Shown: in pieces, positions 5,417-9,329 of the stretch | Numbering within the stretch: the first letter of the stretch is position 1 | Layout of the letters: each line of letters opens with the position of its first letter | NCBI GenBank assembly: GCA_934230325.1 | Contig: CAKQEP010000018.1 | Coordinates: 1 to 9,329, forward strand | Length of the DNA stretch: 9,329 nt | Reading direction: 5' to 3' | Source: an uncultured Clostridia bacterium | GTDB lineage: Bacteria > Bacillota > Clostridia > Christensenellales > CAG-314 | Notes under the pieces: model-generated | What the model was told of the DNA's origin: nothing | Databases searched by the model: none | What the model saw: only the letters and a program-made list of their open reading frames with translations | Translations under genes and position numbers: made by a program

Positions 5417-6340
5417 TTATCTTTGCGTTTGCCGCAAAAACTCCTCCACCAAAGACAATATGGCGGCGGTATTCGTCTGCGCCATAACTTTGACCACTAC
5501 GCTTTTGGCGTCGCGCATACCTTTCAACGCCACCGCCACGTGCTTTTTTAGGTCGTTTGCGACTACTCTGTCGGCGTATATTTTTTTTAACGTCGCAACT
5601 TGCTCTTTGAGCGCGTCCGCAACGTCGTACTCAAACGGTTTGCCTTTTATTTGCGCAAAAACGTAAGGTTTGCCTATCGCGCCCCTGCCTATCGCTACGC
5701 CGAAGCACCCCGTTTGCGCCTTGACTTTTTTAAAACTGTCCTCGTCTACGACGTCGCCGTTGGCAAATACGGGAATATCCACCGCCGCAACGACGTCGGC
5801 AATGACGTCCCAGTCGGCTTTACCCGAAAACTGTTGGTCGGAGGTACGTCCGTGCACCGTCAAAAAGTCTGCGCCGCCGTCCTGCAACGCTTTGGCAAAC
5901 TCGACGGCGGTGTTTTGGTTGCCAAAACCTTTTCTGAACTTTGCGGAAACGGGTTTGTCGGTGTTTTTTTTCAACGCTTTAATTATTTTTGACGCAAGCG
6001 AAGGATTTTTCATCAATGCACACCCTTCTCCGTTGCTGACGATTTTGCGTTGCGGGCACCCCATATTGACGTCGATATAATCAAAATCTTGCAAAACGTC
6101 GTACTTTGCGACTTCCGCAAAAACTGACGGCTCGCTACCAAACAACTGAACGGATTTTTTGCCGTCTTCGTCGCAAAACAACAACTTTAGCGTATTAGGA
6201 TTTTTGTAAGTGAGAGCCTTTGCCGACACCATTTCCGTCACGGTAAGACCGCAACCGTACTTTTTTGCAAGCCGCCGCAACCCCGCGTCGGTGTATCCCG
6301 CCAACGGGCTGAGCATAGTGTCGGGTAAATCAGCAATCAT
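5417..6340 (-). CDS. dus: tRNA-dihydrouridine synthase (DusB/NifR3 type)
   Basis: Dus enzymes use FMN and NADPH to reduce specific uridines in the D loop of tRNA to dihydrouridine. The 307-residue product shows the FMN-binding TIM-barrel start LSPLAGYTD (10-18), QLFGSEP (65-71), and the catalytic-cysteine motif VNMGCP (Cys95) followed by KIVSNGEGCALM. It also has HGRT (163-166), FANGDV (192-197) and IGRGAIGKP (217-225), the FMN phosphate site. A helical tRNA-binding C-terminal domain follows. The ATG at 6340 overlaps the mazG end by 11 bases and has AGAGG six bases upstream, so translation is probably coupled to mazG. The exact uridine target is not evident. It sits where yabO is found in the Bacillus yabM-yabN-yabO order. 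Confidence 0.94.
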   Translation of the reverse strand: MIADLPDTMLSPLAGYTDAGLRRLAKKYGCGLTVTEMVSAKALTYKNPNTLKLLFCDEDGKKSVQLFGSEPSVFAEVAKYDVLQDFDYIDVNMGCPQRKIVSNGEGCALMKNPSLASKIIKALKKNTDKPVSAKFRKGFGNQNTAVEFAKALQDGGADFLTVHGRTSDQQFSGKADWDVIADVVAAVDIPVFANGDVVDEDSFKKVKAQTGCFGVAIGRGAIGKPYVFAQIKGKPFEYDVADALKEQVATLKKIYADRVVANDLKKHVAVALKGMRDAKSVVVKVMAQTNTAAILSLVEEFLRQTQR

Positions 6341-7373
6341 CGAGAGCCTCTTTTGCTTGCCGCCACAACTTGTCCGTCAAGTCGGGGGAAGCGTCGCAAA
6401 ACTTTACGCCGTCGTCGGCAAGGCGTTTTTCTACGTATTCAAAGCGGTTGACAAAACGGTTTATCGCGGCGTTTAAAGCAACTTCCGCATTTACGCCGAC
6501 AAACCGACATAGATTGACGATACTAAAAAAAAGGTCGCCGATTTCGTGAGCGATTTGCTCCGAATCTTTGCCTTTTAGCGCGGCGGTGACTTCGGAAACT
6601 TCTTCCAAGCACTTTTGCCTTACGCCTTCTTGCTCCGACCAGTCAAACCCGACCTTTGCCGCGCGTTTACCCACTTTTTGCGCCCGCATAAGCGCGGGCA
6701 TACCCTGCGGAACGTCCTTTAAATCCTGCGTCGCAGTCAAAAACTTTTTTTCTTTGGCTTTGTTGGATTCCCAAACCTTCAACGCGTCGCTGCCGCTTGA
6801 CGCTTTGTCCGCGCCGAAAATGTGCGTGTGACGGGATATGAGTTTGTTGCATAATGCGTCGGCAACGGCAAATTTGTCAAACAATCCGTCGTCTTGCGCC
6901 ATTTCGTCCACAAACAAACTCTGCAACAACAAGTCGCCCGTTTCTTCCTTTATTTTTTCCTTGTCTAAAGTTTCTATCGCGTCTACCAACTCGTAGGCTT
7001 CTTCCACAATGTTGGCGCGTATTCCGCTCAAGGTCAGACCTCTGTCCCACGGGCAACCGTCGGGACTGCGCAAAAATCGCAAAATGTCTTCCGCGTCGCA
7101 AACGGTAAACCTTTTTTTGTTTAAAAAACTCTGCTTTGGTATAAAAACGGCAACGCCGTCCGACAACTTTTCTACTTCGGTTTTTTGCCAGCCGTCTTTA
7201 AAAACGTATGCTTGAGTATGCGGCAAAAACGTTTCCTCCGCATACTTTTTTATGTTGTCAAACTCCCCAGTCAACAACAAATCGAAACACGACGCGTTTT
7301 TGTCGATGTTTTTTTTGTCGCAGTTTAAAGTGACAAAACCGTCGCTATCAACGGGCAACTCCGATATTTTCAT
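6330..7373 (-). CDS. mazG: Nucleoside triphosphate pyrophosphohydrolase MazG
   Basis: MazG hydrolyses (d)NTPs to the monophosphate and pyrophosphate and is linked to removal of abnormal nucleotides. The 347-residue product has two MazG domains. The first starts at SPDGCPWDRG (103-112) and has the metal-binding EEAYE (124-128) and EETGD (143-147). The second has EEVSE (257-261) and HEIGD (276-280), followed by a helix with RFVNRFEYVEKR. Residues 1-95 are a separate N-terminal region. Firmicute YabN proteins carry a tetrapyrrole-methylase domain of over 200 residues at this place; here only a short piece remains, perhaps the end of that domain. The ATG at 7373 has GAGG seven bases upstream; a TTG six codons earlier is less likely. 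It overlaps the flippase gene by 26 bases and dus by 11, indicating one operon. Confidence 0.94.
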   Translation of the reverse strand: MKISELPVDSDGFVTLNCDKKNIDKNASCFDLLLTGEFDNIKKYAEETFLPHTQAYVFKDGWQKTEVEKLSDGVAVFIPKQSFLNKKRFTVCDAEDILRFLRSPDGCPWDRGLTLSGIRANIVEEAYELVDAIETLDKEKIKEETGDLLLQSLFVDEMAQDDGLFDKFAVADALCNKLISRHTHIFGADKASSGSDALKVWESNKAKEKKFLTATQDLKDVPQGMPALMRAQKVGKRAAKVGFDWSEQEGVRQKCLEEVSEVTAALKGKDSEQIAHEIGDLFFSIVNLCRFVGVNAEVALNAAINRFVNRFEYVEKRLADDGVKFCDASPDLTDKLWRQAKEALDDC

Positions 7374-8952
7374 TATTTTTTCCTCGCGCAAATTTTTTGG
7401 CGACGGCTTTAAAGCTTACCCCTTCAAACACGTTGAACGCCAGCGTGCAACATACGTATATTGCGCCCGCCACCGCAACGATTACGAGAGTGCCGACGGC
7501 AGAATCCGCAAAATCGGGAAACAACGCTTTAAACGTAATTATCGCCGCCGCCATTATCACGCAGTTTGCCAAAGGTTTGACAAAAGAGTCAAACACGTCG
7601 TAACGTATTCCGACGAGTTTTTTGAGGTATACCGCGCTTATCGCCACGCATAAAAGATAACACAAAACGGTAGAAAATGCAACCGCAAATACGTTTATAT
7701 TTGCTATCGGCAACAAGAAAAAATTGACAACGGTCTTTACCGTAATTCCCGCAACAAGAATCAAAAGGCTGACGTACTCTTTGCCCAAACCGTTAAGTAC
7801 GGAAGAAAAGGTTCCGTGATAGGTGATAAGCGCGCACGCGGCAGAACAAATAGTGAGCAACTCCGCCGCAAGCAAAACGTCGCTTTGCGGCAACGCGCCG
7901 TACAACAAGGAAATTATTTGCTTGCTCAAAAGCAAAAATCCGACGGCGCACGGCAACACTATTACGTTGTCCATTTTAAAGGCAACGTTTACCTTTTTTT
8001 GTATCGATTTTGCGTCGCGAGCCGCTGCCGAACCGCTTATGCTCGGCAAAATCGCCGCCGCTACCCCGCCCGCAAGTATGACGGGCATTGCGTACATCGA
8101 GTGAACGGGACCGCTCCACACTCCGTACAGCCGAGTTGCGTTTTGCCCCGCAAGTTTAAGTACCATCGCGCTGTCCGTCAACTGCGACAAGGGCAACAGT
8201 ACCCCGCACAAAGTCACGGGCAAAGCGATTTTTAACAGGTTTGCCGTTATTCTTTTGTCAAAAAAGGTCGCGCCGCAAAACGGTTTTGGTTGCGGCTTGC
8301 GTCTTTCTTTTAAAAAAGCAATCAAAAGTACGGCAGTACCCGCTACTTCCGACAACGTGACGGCAAATACCGCCCCCGACACCGCCGCGTTTACGTCGGG
8401 CAGAAAAGCGCGGGCAAACAACAACCCCGCAACGAGTTTTACCGTTTGCTCGGCAATTTGCGACAATGCGTTGGGAAACATCTTCATAACGCCGGCAAAA
8501 TATCCCTTAAACGCGCTCGCTACGCTTACGAGAAAAACGGCGGGACTCAACGCGCGATACGCCGCCGCAATCGCAACGTTTCCTTGAATCTCGGCTATGC
8601 CGTCGGCAAAAACAAACAGCAAAACCGAAAACAACAACCCCGCCCCGCCGCTCAACAACGTTCCGCAACGCAATATCAATCGACAGTTTAAACAACTCGC
8701 CGTTTCGTCCGATTGCGCAACAAGACGACTTATCGCAACCGATAACCCCGTAGACAGCGTTATCAGCATCATAAAAAGCGGAAAAACAAGCTGATACAAT
8801 CCCGTTCCTTCCGTTCCTAATAAGTTTGTAAGCGGAATACGATATACCGCGCCCAAAACTTTTGCGACGACGCCGCCAACGGTCAATATCAACGCGCCTT
8901 TTACAAATGATTTTTTATTTTTGTTTTCTACTTTGTCCGACACCTTATCCAT
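7348..8952 (-). CDS. SpoVB/YabM-like polysaccharide flippase (MVF family)
   Basis: The 534-residue product is a multi-pass membrane protein of the MATE/MVF superfamily, which includes SpoVB, YabM and MurJ and moves lipid-linked glycans across the cytoplasmic membrane. About 14 hydrophobic segments follow a short basic N-terminus. Typical features are KVLGAVYRIPLTNLLGTEG (31-49) at the first segment, a hydrophobic stretch of SVAISRLVAQ type, and VWSGPVHSMYAMPVILAGGVAAAILPSIS (278-306, quoted as landmarks VWSGP and AILPSIS). The start at 8952 gives a normal N-terminus but has no Shine-Dalgarno sequence; GTG at 8943 is an alternative. The adjacent mazG gene reproduces the Bacillus yabM-yabN pair, which supports a YabM assignment over true SpoVB. 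The substrate is unknown; a role in peptidoglycan or spore-cortex precursor export is inference. Confidence 0.88.
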   Translation of the reverse strand: MDKVSDKVENKNKKSFVKGALILTVGGVVAKVLGAVYRIPLTNLLGTEGTGLYQLVFPLFMMLITLSTGLSVAISRLVAQSDETASCLNCRLILRCGTLLSGGAGLLFSVLLFVFADGIAEIQGNVAIAAAYRALSPAVFLVSVASAFKGYFAGVMKMFPNALSQIAEQTVKLVAGLLFARAFLPDVNAAVSGAVFAVTLSEVAGTAVLLIAFLKERRKPQPKPFCGATFFDKRITANLLKIALPVTLCGVLLPLSQLTDSAMVLKLAGQNATRLYGVWSGPVHSMYAMPVILAGGVAAAILPSISGSAAARDAKSIQKKVNVAFKMDNVIVLPCAVGFLLLSKQIISLLYGALPQSDVLLAAELLTICSAACALITYHGTFSSVLNGLGKEYVSLLILVAGITVKTVVNFFLLPIANINVFAVAFSTVLCYLLCVAISAVYLKKLVGIRYDVFDSFVKPLANCVIMAAAIITFKALFPDFADSAVGTLVIVAVAGAIYVCCTLAFNVFEGVSFKAVAKKFARGKNNENIGVAR

Positions 8953-9037
8953 ACGGATAATATATGTAAAACCTGCCGTTTTTAAGCAAAAGACAAACAA
9001 AAGAACCTAAACTCAAACCAAAAAGAAAAAAAGGACT

Positions 9038-9079
9038 AAAAAAAACGAAGCGTACGGCAAAAAAACCGATACGCTCCGC
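9038..9079 (-). terminator. Rho-independent terminator of an upstream minus-strand gene
   Basis: On the minus strand GGAGCGTATCGG pairs with CCGTACGCTTC (one bulged T and one G:T pair) around a T-rich loop, and a run of eight T follows at 9045-9038. It would end transcription arriving from the right before the flippase gene, so the flippase operon probably has its own promoter in the roughly 85 bases that remain. Confidence 0.75.
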
Positions 9080-9151
9080 TTACACAAAGGAGAATCTCAA
9101 ACGTCTGTAAAAAATTGTTACGCTACCGCTCGTCTTGCCGCACCTCTACGC

Positions 9152-9280
9152 TCATCGCTTTTGACGTTTTAAAAAATAGCCGCCGCAAAGAGCGAAAAAG
9201 ACTATCAATACGACCGACAAGTTTTTTGTCGCGTTTACAAGGGGGTGAGAATAGCCGCGACGATTATTTTTGCGCAGCAA
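9152..9280 (-). CDS. Possible 42-residue single-pass membrane peptide
   Basis: This is a weak call. A TTG start with GAGG five bases upstream opens a 42-codon frame. The basic N-terminal half (RKNNRRGYSH) is followed by a hydrophobic segment LSVVLIVFFALCGGYFL and a KRQKR end. The hydrophobic stretch plus basic tail resembles the end of a surface-anchored protein, but no LPXTG-type motif precedes it. It could instead be the broken end of a longer gene, as a stop lies 13 codons before the TTG. It may also be a chance frame. The terminator at 9038-9079 lies about 70 bases downstream. I do not recognise a family. Confidence 0.2.
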   Translation of the reverse strand: MLRKNNRRGYSHPLVNATKNLSVVLIVFFALCGGYFLKRQKR

Positions 9281-9329
9281 AAACGCCTCGCGCCTTTTAG
9301 GATAAGGATTTTTTGATTATTTGCGACGG

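Larger units (their letters stand above)
9001..9329. other. Right-hand region without a recognised gene
   Basis: The region upstream of the flippase gene contains a terminator at 9038-9079 and no frame I recognise. Three short minus-strand frames end here: one stopping at about 9297, one open from the window edge to about 9236, and the 42-codon frame at 9152-9280. One of the first two could be the tail of a gene whose body lies right of the window. Positions 8981-9045 are A-rich on the plus strand. Confidence 0.5.

Noticed and set aside
9115..9300. Plus-strand 61-codon frame with TTG start
   Set aside because: Arg/Ser-rich translation, no ribosome site, and no plus-strand gene elsewhere in the window.

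Overview
The window looks like chromosomal DNA of a Gram-positive bacterium, most likely a member of the Bacillota, class Clostridia. Three things point there: a pgk-tpiA-gpmI glycolytic operon using the cofactor-independent mutase, a SpoVB/YabM-type flippase next to a double-domain MazG (the yabM-yabN pair of Bacillus and Clostridia), and secG and smpB close together. This is an inference from gene content and order; no rRNA is present. All convincing genes lie on the minus strand, so transcription runs from right to left.

Right to left, the layout is as follows. Positions 9329-9001 hold no recognised gene, only a good minus-strand terminator (9038-9079) and a weak 42-codon membrane-peptide frame. 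Then come three overlapping genes: a SpoVB/YabM-like flippase, mazG and a tRNA-dihydrouridine synthase (8952 to 5417). A strong sigma-A-type promoter (5354-5382) follows and starts the glycolytic unit pgk, tpiA and gpmI (5267 to 1613). A second strong promoter (1483-1511) drives secG, smpB and a tRNA-Thr(CGU). The tRNA starts on the nucleotide after the smpB stop codon and is followed by a clear hairpin terminator.

The left 600 bp are different. Positions 1-300 are very AT-rich. Positions 318-492 hold inverted repeats and a 22-bp exact copy of the 3' end of the tRNA-Thr gene, in the same orientation. This resembles the target duplication left by elements that integrate at tRNA 3' ends, but only about 280 bp separate the two copies. 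A consensus-like minus-strand promoter lies at 178-207 with no convincing gene behind it.

The genes work in central carbon metabolism (pgk, tpiA, gpmI), protein export (secG), ribosome rescue (smpB), translation (tRNA-Thr, dus), nucleotide-pool cleaning (mazG) and probably envelope lipid-linked precursor export (the flippase). I see no defence system, CRISPR array, phage or toxin-antitoxin genes. The most unusual items are the tRNA 3'-end duplication, the zero-spacing smpB/tRNA junction and the short N-terminal domain of MazG.
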